In this document: one piece after another, positions 46,084-55,162 of the stretch
Position numbering within the stretch: the stretch's first letter is position 1
How the letters are laid out: the number at the start of each line of letters is the position of its first letter
The notes under the pieces: model-generated
The model's database searches: none
What the model was told of the DNA's origin: nothing
The model's input: the letters and a program-made list of their open reading frames with translations, nothing else
Assembly (NCBI GenBank): GCA_021613335.1
Contig: JAJTWR010000475.1
Coordinates: forward strand, 1-64,000
Length of the DNA stretch: 64,000 bases
Source of the DNA: Whitmania pigra
Lineage: Eukaryota > Annelida > Clitellata > Hirudinida > Haemopidae
Direction of reading: 5' to 3'
Made by a program: the position numbers and the translations under genes

Positions 46084-46701
46084 ATGACTACGATGCTCAC
46101 TCGGCGCGCTTTTGGCGCGGCAGGCGTTGCCGCCGCCTTGATCGCTGCTCTTCCGGCGCAAGCCGCCGATATTTCCCATCCAGCGGCGGCTTTCGTCCAA
46201 TCGCTTGGAGACAAGGCGCTTGCCATCGTCAACGCCCCCGCTTTAGGCGAGGATGAGCGCAAGGCAGGTTTTCGCGCGCTGTTCATGGATGGGTTCGACG
46301 TGCCGGCCATCGCCCGTTTCGTACTGGGTAAATATTGGCGCATGGCGACCGACGATGAGAGAAGCGAATTCCTGCGTCTGTTCGAGGATTTGGTGATCCG
46401 CACCTATTCCGCTCGTTTCAAGGATTTCGGCGATGTTCAGTTCACGACCGGCGTCAGCCGTTCCGAAGGCGACAATCACGCCATGGTTACCAGTCAGATC
46501 ATGTTTGCCAATGGCAAATCGCCGGTAAGGATCGATTGGCGCGTGTTAGCGCCTAAGGGGCAGTTGAAGGTCGTCGATATCCTGGTCGAAGGGGTAAGTA
46601 TGAGCGTCACCCAGCAAGAGGAATTTTCGTCGCTGATCCAGCGCCAGGGCGGCCAAGTCAGCAGCCTGATCCAGCATCTGCGCGGCCAAAGCCGGGGCTG
46701 A
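46084..46701 (+). CDS. mlaC: Periplasmic phospholipid-binding protein MlaC
   Basis: Soluble periplasmic carrier (205 residues) that shuttles phospholipid between MlaA and the inner-membrane MlaFED complex. It has an N-terminal signal with twin arginines (LTRRAFGAAGVAAALIAAL), then FDVPAIARFVLGKYWRMATD and RFKDFGDVQF typical of Tol-Ttg2/MlaC proteins. mlaFED are not in this window. It is convergent with the glycosyltransferase gene, 4 bp apart. Confidence 0.92.
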   Translation: MTTMLTRRAFGAAGVAAALIAALPAQAADISHPAAAFVQSLGDKALAIVNAPALGEDERKAGFRALFMDGFDVPAIARFVLGKYWRMATDDERSEFLRLFEDLVIRTYSARFKDFGDVQFTTGVSRSEGDNHAMVTSQIMFANGKSPVRIDWRVLAPKGQLKVVDILVEGVSMSVTQQEEFSSLIQRQGGQVSSLIQHLRGQSRG

Positions 46702-46705
46702 GCTG

Positions 46706-48297
46706 TCAGGCTGCATCCCCGGCCAGCCGTTCGGCGACGATGCCGTCCAGCAGCCGTGCCAGATGGCCAACCCAGCCAGCCCCGTCGCACAAGGGCGATT
46801 GGGCCATTTGCGCCCGCCCGTTCTGGCGCAGTTCCGCCAGCCGCTCCGGGGCGTTGGCCCAATCGACCGCCCGTTCGATATAGGCTTGTTCCGTATCCGC
46901 CACCCAGTCGCCATGCCCGGCGGCATTCAGATACGATGCTGTGGTACGGCCGATCGTCAAGCTGTCGCCGGGCAGATTGACCACCGGCTTGCCCATCCAC
47001 ATCGCCTCGCAACAGGTGGTATGGCCGCCAAACGGGGTGGTGTCCAGAACGATATCAACCTCGTTCAAGGCGTCCAGATGCTGGGTCAAGCTCGTTTGTC
47101 CGCGAAATTCCAGCCGCTCGGGAGCAATCCCGCGCCTGGCGAACAGTTGCTGAATGCGCAGGCGCGCTCCGGGCTGATCCAGATATTTCTGCTTCAACAG
47201 CAAGCGCGCTTGCGGTACGCGCTGCAATATCTCAGCCCACAGCGCCACGCTTTGCCGATTGATCTTGGGCAATTGATTGAAATTACCAAACGTCACCGCC
47301 TGCCCGGCAACGCGCGCTCGAACCGGCGCAGCGTCGGCGGGCGGGCTATAGGGCGCAAGGCAGACCGGATGGATCAGCAGCTTTTCACTCGACCATTCCC
47401 GCAACCCTGCAGGATTGGCCATAACCGGGTCGGCCATGCGGTAATCGAACGCCGGCAGGCCCGATGACACTGCACTGCCGGCATTGATCATGACCGGCGC
47501 CGGTTTGCTCTTCAGCGCACCATACCGGCAGCCGAGGTTTTCGCCGCAATAATCGATGAAAATATCAACGCCCCGGTCGATCAAGGTCTGGCAAAACTGA
47601 TCGTTCGACAGATGACCGGTCGACAAGAGCCCCTCTTCCTTGGATTCTCCATCAACCGTTGCAATGACCTCATAACCATGCTCGGGTAAATACCGGCGCA
47701 CAGGGGCGGCAAAAAAGCGAAAGGCGGAACTCGCGACCGTGCTGTTGTGCAGCCATACGACATAGCGCGCCTTTTTGCGCAGCGCCGAGCGCCCGGCTGG
47801 AACCGGACCGGCCCCTGCCGCGATTTGTCGAATCATCGCATTGATATCGTCGGTGCTATCGACATAGCGCACCAGGCGCAGACGCCAAAACTAATCGTTT
47901 CTGGCCCGAAAATCCAGAAAAGCAGATGAAGGGAACAATCAGTCCAACCGCTCCACAGCAGCGCCGTTGCAAGCGATGTCATCCTTGGCCATATTTCGGC
48001 CAATACCGCCGGATCGATGTTGTCGCGCTTCAGCGCTGGCAGCAAGCGCTCGATCAGATCGATATGACCGTAATGGAGTGCCGTCTCCAGCAAGGTCATA
48101 CAATCGACAACGCAAGAGCGAGACGGCAAAACCGGCAAGAATGCCGCTGGCCTGCCCATCCAATGCATCAAAGGCCGCGGTATGGCGTCCGGCCTCGGCA
48201 TAGAGCCGCGCCCTGAGCATGAAGGGGGGGGGGAGGTTAGCGACGATGAGCGCGCAGTATCCCCTGCCCGCTCCTCAAACTCCGCCTGCCGGTTCAT
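46706..48297 (-). pseudogene. TPR/O-GlcNAc transferase-like (GT41) protein, several frameshifts
   Basis: The catalytic part (47872-46706) is intact. It has VVWLHNSTVASSAFRFFAAP, VDIFIDYCGENLG, VTFGNFNQLPKINRQSVALW, FGGHTTCCEAMWMGKPVVNL and SLTIGRTTASYL, the SPINDLY/OGT C-terminal domain that transfers sugars to proteins. Upstream, the N-terminal helical part is spread over frames. One shift occurs at a C10 run (G10 on the plus strand, 48224-48233), one near 48130, and one at a short T run near 47888. The probable start is ATG 48297. Whether it is a true pseudogene, phase-variable or mis-sequenced cannot be told here. Confidence 0.7.
48224..48233. repeat. G10 homopolymer in the N-terminal coding region of the OGT-like gene
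   Basis: Ten consecutive G on the plus strand, C10 in the coding strand, about 65-75 nt after the likely start codon. Downstream coding signal (ARLYAEAGRHTAAFDALDG) lies in a different frame from the start. Such tracts are classic sites of slipped-strand length change, and also of sequencing error. Confidence 0.85.
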
Positions 48298-48355
48298 CCC
48301 CTGCCCTCCATCGCCCGCGCTTGAACGCGTTTCTGACAGATCGCACCGGCTTATT

Positions 48356-49273
48356 TCAAGCGGAGATTGATTCTTCCTGCGTTTTTACCGGCGTTTGGTG
48401 CGCATGACGCCATTCCCGCAACAAGGCCAGCCATTCGATGCGCGCCGCGCGCACCGATCGTTCCTTGACCTGACCGAACCCGCGGATCTGTTCGGCAACC
48501 GAGGCCAGCCGCACCGCCAAATCGAGGCGCTCCGGCGTCATGCCCTGGGCAAGCATATCGGCGAGCGCTTCATATTCGCGGATCAGCTGACGCTCGGTTC
48601 GCCGCTCCAATGTATGACCGAACGGGTCGAAAAAAGTTCCGCGCACCCCCTTCAGCCTGGCCAATATTTTGAACGCCGGCATCATCCAGCCGCCATAGCG
48701 CTGTTTTTCCAGCGCCCCGGTATCGGCATTGCGGCGCGCGAACCAGGGCGGAGCGAGATTGAACGCCAGCTTGTAATCGCCATCGAACCGGTCGGCCACC
48801 TGCCGTGCAAAGCTGCCATCGGTATAAAGCCGCGCCACCTCATACTCATCCTTATAGGCCATCAATTTGAACAAACCGCGCGCGACAGCCGCCGTCACCA
48901 CCGCCGAACCGTTGCCGATCCGCGCGCGTTCGGCCTGTCGCACGCGCTCGATCCGCTGCCGGTAGCGCTCGGCATAAGCGGCATTTTGATATTGGCGCAA
49001 AAAGTCGATCCGCCGGGCGATGGCCTCATCCAGGGTTGCAGAAAAACGGCGGTGCTCCGCCGGCGCGCCGCGATGCGCTGCGCGAGCCGCCTGCGCCACG
49101 GCCTGGGGATCGATCGCCGCGCGCCGCCCCCACAAGAAAGCCTGCCGGTTGAAATCGACGGCAACGCCATTCAGCGTCATGGCCTGCTCGATTGCCGCCG
49201 TCGACACCGGCAGCAGCCCTTTTTGCGCTGCCATTCCAAGCAAAAACAAGTTGGCGGCGATAGCATCGCCCAT
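48356..49273 (-). CDS. C-terminal part of indolepyruvate ferredoxin oxidoreductase (separate frame)
   Basis: 305 residues that correspond to the end of the gamma-type (POR) domain (MGDAIAANLFLLGMAAQKGL, LNGVAVDFNRQAFLWGRRAA) and the C-terminal DUF6537-like region (YGGWMMPAFKILARLKGVRG, FDPFGHTLERRTER). In most alphaproteobacteria this is one polypeptide with the upstream gene. Here the upstream stop and this ATG share a base (TGATG), so the product is either a coupled separate subunit or the result of a one-base shift. TTG at 49276 is also possible. Confidence 0.8.
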   Translation of the reverse strand: MGDAIAANLFLLGMAAQKGLLPVSTAAIEQAMTLNGVAVDFNRQAFLWGRRAAIDPQAVAQAARAAHRGAPAEHRRFSATLDEAIARRIDFLRQYQNAAYAERYRQRIERVRQAERARIGNGSAVVTAAVARGLFKLMAYKDEYEVARLYTDGSFARQVADRFDGDYKLAFNLAPPWFARRNADTGALEKQRYGGWMMPAFKILARLKGVRGTFFDPFGHTLERRTERQLIREYEALADMLAQGMTPERLDLAVRLASVAEQIRGFGQVKERSVRAARIEWLALLREWRHAHQTPVKTQEESISA

Positions 49274-51852
49274 CAAGCGGCGGCGATTTCCGTGGCATCG
49301 ATCAAGCTCAACCGATCGGCGCCGACCGCATCGGTCAGCGATCGTTCGAGGGCCGCGGCGGGGAAGACCAGATCGGGCTTCAGAGAGAAATCGGACGTCA
49401 TGGTCGGATGGCTGTTGACCACCGCCACCGTGCGGCCCCGGCGCATCTTTACCAGCGCATCGAACGAGCCGGCGGTCAGGAAATCGGTCCCCAACACCAA
49501 ATCAGCCGCGCCGGCGGCAATGCGCACCGCCTTTAGCTCATCCGGCCGCCTTGCGATGCGGATATGGCTGAACACGGCGCCGCCTTTTTGCGCCAAGCCG
49601 GTCATATCGAGCACCGAACAGCCCTTGCCCTCGAGATGGGCGGCCATGCCCAGCAGCGCGCCGACCGTCACCACCCCGCTGCCGCCAACCCCCGTCACCA
49701 GAATGCCATAGGGATGGTCCACTTCGCGCACCGCTGGCGCTGGCGGTTCGCCTGCCCCGCCAAGGACAACCGGTCGCGGGGTGCGCAATTTTCCGCCTTC
49801 GACCGTGACAAAGCTTGGGCAAAAGCCCTCGACGCAGCTCATATCCTTGTTGCAGGTCGATTGATCGATCTGACGCTTGCGGCCGAATTCGGTTTCAACC
49901 GGCACAATCGACACGCAATTCGATTGCACGCCGCAATCGCCGCACCCCTCGCATACGCTTTCATTGATCGTCACCCGCCGGGGCGGATCGATCATGCTGC
50001 CGCGCTTGCGGCGGCGGCGTTTCTCAGTCGCACAGGTTTGATCGTAAATGATGGCGGTAACGCCAGGATGCCGGCGCAATTCCTTTTGCACCCGGTCCAG
50101 CGCCTTGCGATGCTCGATTTCGACGCCGGGCGGAAAATGCGCGCCGATGGGATATTTGTCCGGTTCGTCGGTGACGACGACCAGCTTGCGCACCCCCTCG
50201 GCCGCCAATTGCATGGCCAGACGCGATACGCTCAAACAACCGTCGACCGGTTGCCCGCCGGTCATGGCGACGGCATCGTTATAGAGCAGTTTATAGGTGA
50301 CGTTGACCCCGGCGGCGATCGCTGCGCGAATTGCCAGCGCGCCGGAATGGAAATAGGTGCCATCGCCCAAATTGACGAAGACGTGCCCGGTCGCGGTAAA
50401 GGGCGATTGCCCGATCCAGGCGGCGCCCTCGCCGCCCATTTGCGAGAAGGTCTCGGTCCGCCGATCCATCCAGACGGTCATGTAATGACAGCCGATGCCA
50501 GCCAAGGCGCGACTGCCTTCCGGCACCTTGGTCGAAAGATTGTGCGGACAGCCGGAACAAAAGGTTGGCACGCGCTGCAAGGCAAAGCTGGTCTGCGCCA
50601 ACTGCTTTTCCTTGGCTTCGAGAAAAGCCAGCCGGTCGCGCAGGGCGGGGCTGTCGAAAAAACGGCCAATACGACGGGCGATCGTTTGCGCTATCCGCGC
50701 CGGGGTCAGCTCATCGGCCGATGGCAAAATCCAGTTGAGTTCCTCGTCGAACTTGCCGATCACGCGCGGGCGAACGTCGGCGCGCCAGTTATAGAGCTGC
50801 TCCTTCATTTGGTTCTCGATAACCGCCCGTTTTTCCTCGACCACCAAAATTTCTTCCAGCCCCTCGGAAAAATGGCGAATGCCATCGCGTTCGAGCGGCC
50901 AGGACATGCCGACTTTATAAATCGTCAGACCGATTTTCGCCGCCAGCGCTTCGTCGATGCCAAGATCCTCCAGCGCCTGCATGACATCCAGATAACTCTT
51001 GCCAACGGTAACGATACCGAAACGCCGCCTAGCGGACGCCAGCGCCAGGCGGTCCAGCTTGTTGGCGCGAGCAAAAGCCAGCGCCGCGTAAAGCTTATAG
51101 CGATGCAGCCGATATTCCTGATCCAACGGCCTGTCGGGCCAGCGGATCTGCACGCCGCCCGGCGGAAAGGTGAAATCGTCCGGCGTCACCGTTTGAAAAC
51201 CGCTTGGATCGATCGCGACGCTGGCCGAACTGTCCATGGTTTCGGCAATCGCCTTCAGCGCCACCCAACAGCCGGAATAACGGCTCATTGCCCAACCAGC
51301 CAGGCCGAAAGCCAGAATCTCCGCCACCCCCGAAGGGTTGAGCACCGGGATGCACGCATCCATGAAGGCATATTCAGACTGGTGCGGCAAGGTTGACGAT
51401 TTGCAGGCGTGATCGTCGCCCGCCACCGCCAAAACCCCGCCATAGCGACCGGTGCCGGCATTGTTGGCATGTTTGAACGCATCGCCCGCCCGGTCCACCC
51501 CCGGCCCCTTGCCGTACCACAGACCGAACACGCCGTCATAACGCGCGCCCTCGAACAAATTGACCTGCTGGCTTCCCCAAACCGCCGTCGCCGCCAGCTC
51601 CTCATTCACCCCTGGCTGGAAATGAATGTCATGAGCGGCCAGGAAAGCCTGCGCCTCCCACAGCGCCCGATCGTAGCCGCCAAGCGGCGAGCCGCGATAA
51701 CCAGAGATGAAACCAGCCGTCTTCAAACCGGCATGCAGGTCGATTTGACGCTGCATCATGGGAAGACGGACCAAAGCCTGCGTACCGGTCAGATAAGCTC
51801 GCCCCCGCTCAAGCCGGTATTTGTCATCCAGGGCGACATTGGCCAGGACCAT
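49273..51852 (-). CDS. Indolepyruvate ferredoxin oxidoreductase, alpha/beta/gamma fused part
   Basis: Thiamine-diphosphate and iron-sulfur enzyme (859 residues) that oxidatively decarboxylates indolepyruvate and other aryl or branched 2-oxo acids to acyl-CoA. In order are the pyrimidine-binding domain (FISGYRGSPLGGYDRALW, DGVFGLWYGKGPGVDRAGDA), the TDP-binding domain (PTFCSGCPHNLSTKVPEGS, NLGDGTYFHSGALAI), 4Fe-4S motifs (CEGCGDCGVQSNC; CNKDMSCVEGFCP) and the start of the gamma domain (LVTGVGGSGVVTVGALLG). ATG at 51852 follows GGGAGGAA. The final part of the gamma domain is in the next frame. Confidence 0.9.
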   Translation of the reverse strand: MVLANVALDDKYRLERGRAYLTGTQALVRLPMMQRQIDLHAGLKTAGFISGYRGSPLGGYDRALWEAQAFLAAHDIHFQPGVNEELAATAVWGSQQVNLFEGARYDGVFGLWYGKGPGVDRAGDAFKHANNAGTGRYGGVLAVAGDDHACKSSTLPHQSEYAFMDACIPVLNPSGVAEILAFGLAGWAMSRYSGCWVALKAIAETMDSSASVAIDPSGFQTVTPDDFTFPPGGVQIRWPDRPLDQEYRLHRYKLYAALAFARANKLDRLALASARRRFGIVTVGKSYLDVMQALEDLGIDEALAAKIGLTIYKVGMSWPLERDGIRHFSEGLEEILVVEEKRAVIENQMKEQLYNWRADVRPRVIGKFDEELNWILPSADELTPARIAQTIARRIGRFFDSPALRDRLAFLEAKEKQLAQTSFALQRVPTFCSGCPHNLSTKVPEGSRALAGIGCHYMTVWMDRRTETFSQMGGEGAAWIGQSPFTATGHVFVNLGDGTYFHSGALAIRAAIAAGVNVTYKLLYNDAVAMTGGQPVDGCLSVSRLAMQLAAEGVRKLVVVTDEPDKYPIGAHFPPGVEIEHRKALDRVQKELRRHPGVTAIIYDQTCATEKRRRRKRGSMIDPPRRVTINESVCEGCGDCGVQSNCVSIVPVETEFGRKRQIDQSTCNKDMSCVEGFCPSFVTVEGGKLRTPRPVVLGGAGEPPAPAVREVDHPYGILVTGVGGSGVVTVGALLGMAAHLEGKGCSVLDMTGLAQKGGAVFSHIRIARRPDELKAVRIAAGAADLVLGTDFLTAGSFDALVKMRRGRTVAVVNSHPTMTSDFSLKPDLVFPAAALERSLTDAVGADRLSLIDATEIAAA

Positions 51853-52152
51853 TTCCTCCCCCTTCTATTTGGCAGGCTGCCGAACAATGGGTTGCTTTTG
51901 CGCAAGACATTGTCATGGATTTGATTTTTAGCCGTTTTGGCTGTTTTCGGTAGCGATATGGCTCGGAATTGCATAGCTTTTCCTGCACTTTCCGCCTATT
52001 TCCCTGTATCGAAACATATTTTCGGCGTTGTGGCGAGTAATTTGGCTAGCCAAACGATGTCGTAGGCGGCCTTACCGAAAAGATGGTTGCCCTGGCAGGA
52101 GGGACAAGCCTGAACAAGACGACCGGACGATCCAGCGCGCCATGACGCTCGC
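51853..52152. other. 300-bp gap without a recognised gene
   Basis: Between folK and the oxidoreductase gene. A minus-strand frame continues past the end of folK with ACPSCQGNHLFGKAAYDIVW, which has a CxxC pair, but no start or family is clear; it may be a relic. The 51880-51960 part is AT-richer and probably holds the oxidoreductase promoter. Confidence 0.4.
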
Positions 52153-52674
52153 TCAAACCTCAGCCAATAGCGTGACATCCCCCTCTTGGCGGGGCAAGGC
52201 CGCCAGGATTTCAGCAACCGTGCGCTTGCCGATCGTCCGGTCGGGGGCAATTTCGGCCAAGGGCACCAGCACAAAAGCGCGGTTGCACAATTCGGCGTGG
52301 GGCAGCGCCAACCCGGGGCTGTCCAGCCGCAAATCGCCGAAATAAAGCAGATCGATATCGATGATGCGCGGCCCCCAGCGGACATCGCGGGTTCGACCGG
52401 TTTGCGCCTCTATCTCCTGGCAGGCAGCGACCAGGGCGTGCGCGGACAGGCTGCTAAAGCCAATGGCGCAGGCATTGACGAACCAGTCCTGATCTTCCAA
52501 TCCCCAGGGCGCTGTACGATAAAAGCGCGAGGTGGCGGCGATATCGATTCCTGGCCGTTCGGCAAGCCGTTGCAGCGCTTGCCGCAAATAGCCGGTCTTG
52601 TCGCCAATATTGCTGCCAAGCGAAAAAGCCACCGGCGTGCGCCGCTGGCGTTGGATGCGCTGGCAAATCGTCAC
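52153..52674 (-). CDS. folK: 2-amino-4-hydroxy-6-hydroxymethyldihydropteridine pyrophosphokinase
   Basis: HPPK of folate synthesis (173 residues): transfers pyrophosphate from ATP to hydroxymethyl-dihydropterin. It has VAFSLGSNIGDKTGYLRQAL, YRTAPWGLEDQDWFVNACA and the metal-binding RWGPRIIDIDLLYFG, then LALPHAELCNRAFVLVPLAE. The start is GTG at 52674, overlapping the folP stop (GTGA), so translation is probably coupled to folP. Confidence 0.93.
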   Translation of the reverse strand: MTICQRIQRQRRTPVAFSLGSNIGDKTGYLRQALQRLAERPGIDIAATSRFYRTAPWGLEDQDWFVNACAIGFSSLSAHALVAACQEIEAQTGRTRDVRWGPRIIDIDLLYFGDLRLDSPGLALPHAELCNRAFVLVPLAEIAPDRTIGKRTVAEILAALPRQEGDVTLLAEV

Positions 52675-53537
52675 GGCAAACCGTCGCTGGCAATCGCGCC
52701 CTGGACAGCGCTCGCGCGAATGGCCGACAAAAGGCGTATCATGTCGATATGCGCTGCGACATCATGGACCCGGATGACGCTGACCCCTTGCATCAATCCG
52801 ATCAGGTTGGCATGGAGGGTTGCCGGCAATCGCCCATCGACCGGCGCGCCTAGCACATGGCCGATGAAGGATTTGCGCGACACGCCCAGAAGGATGGGCA
52901 GACCGAATTCCCGCAATTCGCCAAGCCGGCCAAGGCAGGTCAGATTTTGCGCCTGGGTTTTACCGAAACCGATGCCGGGATCGAGCAGGATGCGTTCGCG
53001 CGCGATGCCGGCCCGGTCGGCTAAGCTCAGCGAGCGCTGAAAAAATTCCTTCATACGGGCGACGATATCGCAATCGGGATCGAGCCTGGTCTGGTTATGC
53101 ATGACGACCACAGCGGCGCCGGTTTCCGCGGCTGTATCGGCCATCGCCGGATCGCGTTGCAGGCCCCAAACATCGTTGATCATCACCGCGCCAAGCTCTA
53201 TAGCCTTGCGGGCGACCGTCGCCTTATAGGTATCGACCGACACGGCGATCGCCGGGTCGCGGCACAAGGCCGCGATCACCGCTGAGATGCGGGCCAGCTC
53301 ATCGGCCAGCGATACCGGCACAGCGCCCGGCCGGGTCGATTCGCCGCCAACGTCAATGAGATGCGCGCCTGCCCGCGCCATCGCCCGGCCATGGTCGATG
53401 GCGGCTGGAATGTCGCGCGACCGCCCGCCGTCGGAAAAAGAATCCGGCGTGACATTGAGAATGCCCATGACCGCCGGCCGATGACGAAGCGCGGTCAACA
53501 CCGCGTCGCGAAGGGCAGAACGGGCCGATGAATCCAT
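52671..53537 (-). CDS. folP: Dihydropteroate synthase
   Basis: DHPS (288 residues), the sulfonamide target: joins dihydropterin pyrophosphate and p-aminobenzoate. It has VMGILNVTPDSFSDGGRSRD, LIDVGGESTRPGAVPV, INDVWGLQRDP, LLDPGIGFGKTQAQN, LLGVSRKSFIGHVLG and the C-terminal IRVHDVAAHIDMIRLL, all standard. It is followed by folK in the same operon; 101 bp separate it from the GTPase gene upstream. Confidence 0.95.
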   Translation of the reverse strand: MDSSARSALRDAVLTALRHRPAVMGILNVTPDSFSDGGRSRDIPAAIDHGRAMARAGAHLIDVGGESTRPGAVPVSLADELARISAVIAALCRDPAIAVSVDTYKATVARKAIELGAVMINDVWGLQRDPAMADTAAETGAAVVVMHNQTRLDPDCDIVARMKEFFQRSLSLADRAGIARERILLDPGIGFGKTQAQNLTCLGRLGELREFGLPILLGVSRKSFIGHVLGAPVDGRLPATLHANLIGLMQGVSVIRVHDVAAHIDMIRLLSAIRASAVQGAIASDGLP

Positions 53538-53638
53538 GATGGCCTTTCAAAACGCTTTTCCACGAGTTGCGTCGCAGTATGGCGACGATCGCACGATAAA
53601 ATCCAGCGCCTTGGACGCCCCTCGGGGCAAGAGCAACG

Positions 53639-55162
53639 TCAGCCGCGCCCCAGCAAACGACGCGCCAGAAAGGCGCTGGCGCGTCCGGCTTGCGCTGCTG
53701 CGCGCGATAACGAGAATTCGCCGGACTTCCGGTGCAACCGGTCCAGCTGGGTGAAGCGCGCGGCGTCGATATTGGCGGCGATCGATTCCCACAGCAGGTC
53801 GATATTATAAGCCTGCTCCAAAGATCGCGCCATGACCGGCACGATTCGCTCGCGTTCAACCGCCAGAATATCGGCGATATGGTCCAGCGCCGCGCGGATC
53901 GCTTGCGCCTTTGGCCGGTCGGCGGCCAGCAGATCGTAGGGCGGCGCCCATTCGCGCTGAGGCGGCACCCGATCGATATGGGTAACGGCAACCAGCAAAG
54001 GCGGAAAACGCCGCTCTGGCTGGGCTTGAAGCTGAGCGCGCAGACGCTTTAGCGCCTCGACGTCGACGGCGCGCGCCGGTTCGGTCGCCGAGACCACCCA
54101 CACCAGCATGTCGGCGTCATCAATATGCCGGTCCAACTCTTTTTCGCCGCGCCGATCGTCGCCAAGGCCAGGCAGATCGGTGATCGTCACCTCCGGTTTG
54201 CCCTCGCGCTGCACCTGCAACGTGGCCGACCCGTCATGGGTCAGCGTTCCCTTGACCTGGCGCTGCGCCTTACCGGCCAGGGCATTGAGCAGGCTCGATT
54301 TGCCCGCCCCGGCTTGCCCGGCAAGCAGCAGCCGAACTGGCGCCGCCAGATCGGTTGGAGCGCGCGGCCGCTCATCGGCCAATGCCTGGAGGGCGGCTGG
54401 ATCGAGTCGTAGCCGGCCGGCATAAAGATCGATCGCCGCCCGGCCGGTTTCGCGAACCAGGATTTGGGCAAAATCGCAGCGCAGCCGGCGGGTCAGATGC
54501 CCCGAGACCTCGCCGGCGAGCAGATCTTTCAGTTCATTGAACAAAGCCGCGGCCGGATTGGCCGCCAGGCTGGCGAACCGCTTTGCCGTCCAGGCAATCT
54601 CAAACGCTTTTTTCGCCGTTTCGCCGTGGCGTTCATAAAAATCACGGGCCTGGAAAAGGTGCGCCAGCTGCAAATGTTCGGCGCCTGGCAGATATGTCAG
54701 GCTGACGCGGCGCAGATCGCGAGCGATCCGTTCGCCAAGCAGCAGGGCTTCGGGTACAGTGATTCGCCAGCGCGCCTGCGCGGCATCGGGGCGAAAGTGC
54801 CGCGCCACGACATCGACGGTTGCCTCCAGCCGTTGACGCAGAGCTGGCCATGCCTCAGCCGAGAGCGGTTCGGCGCCTTCGGCCTGCCGCTCAACCAGCT
54901 CCCAGGCGGCGCGTTCATGCGCGCGCCATTCGGGCGAGGGGGGCGCGATCTCTTCGGCGCGCATCCCGCCCCCCCGGCGCATCGCGCGCGCGATGGCAAG
55001 CCGCAAGCCGAATGCCGCCACCCCGGCCAAGGCAGCGCCGCCCGCCCACCATGCCAGCCAGTTGCGTTCCTGCAACCACAAAAATCCCAACGGCAGCAAA
55101 GTAAACAGCGGCAGGCCAACGATGACGGCGAACGAAACCTCGCGCCAATAATGCCGGATCAT
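53639..55162 (-). CDS. Membrane-associated GTPase (YeeP/Era-like G domain)
   Basis: 507 residues. Two N-terminal membrane helices (FAVIVGLPLFTLLPLGFLWL; WLAWWAGGAALAGVAAFGLR) are followed by a helical region, then a G domain in the C-terminal half: P-loop LLLAGQAGAGKSSLLNALAG, G3 TITDLPGLGDD, G4 VAVTHIDRVPP. The substrate process is not known; such GTPases often act on the envelope or in stress responses. ATG at 55162 is chosen because the frame upstream is the shadow of the next gene. It overlaps that gene by four bases. Confidence 0.8.
   Translation of the reverse strand: MIRHYWREVSFAVIVGLPLFTLLPLGFLWLQERNWLAWWAGGAALAGVAAFGLRLAIARAMRRGGGMRAEEIAPPSPEWRAHERAAWELVERQAEGAEPLSAEAWPALRQRLEATVDVVARHFRPDAAQARWRITVPEALLLGERIARDLRRVSLTYLPGAEHLQLAHLFQARDFYERHGETAKKAFEIAWTAKRFASLAANPAAALFNELKDLLAGEVSGHLTRRLRCDFAQILVRETGRAAIDLYAGRLRLDPAALQALADERPRAPTDLAAPVRLLLAGQAGAGKSSLLNALAGKAQRQVKGTLTHDGSATLQVQREGKPEVTITDLPGLGDDRRGEKELDRHIDDADMLVWVVSATEPARAVDVEALKRLRAQLQAQPERRFPPLLVAVTHIDRVPPQREWAPPYDLLAADRPKAQAIRAALDHIADILAVERERIVPVMARSLEQAYNIDLLWESIAANIDAARFTQLDRLHRKSGEFSLSRAAAQAGRASAFLARRLLGRG

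Noticed and set aside
48395..49711. 438-codon plus-strand open frame
   Set aside because: Opposite the C-terminal oxidoreductase fragment; no start signal or motif.
49564..51396. 610-codon open frame on the plus strand opposite the indolepyruvate oxidoreductase
   Set aside because: Composition is Arg/His/Gln-rich with no domain, and the opposite strand encodes a clear enzyme with all motifs. It is an antisense shadow in GC-rich DNA.
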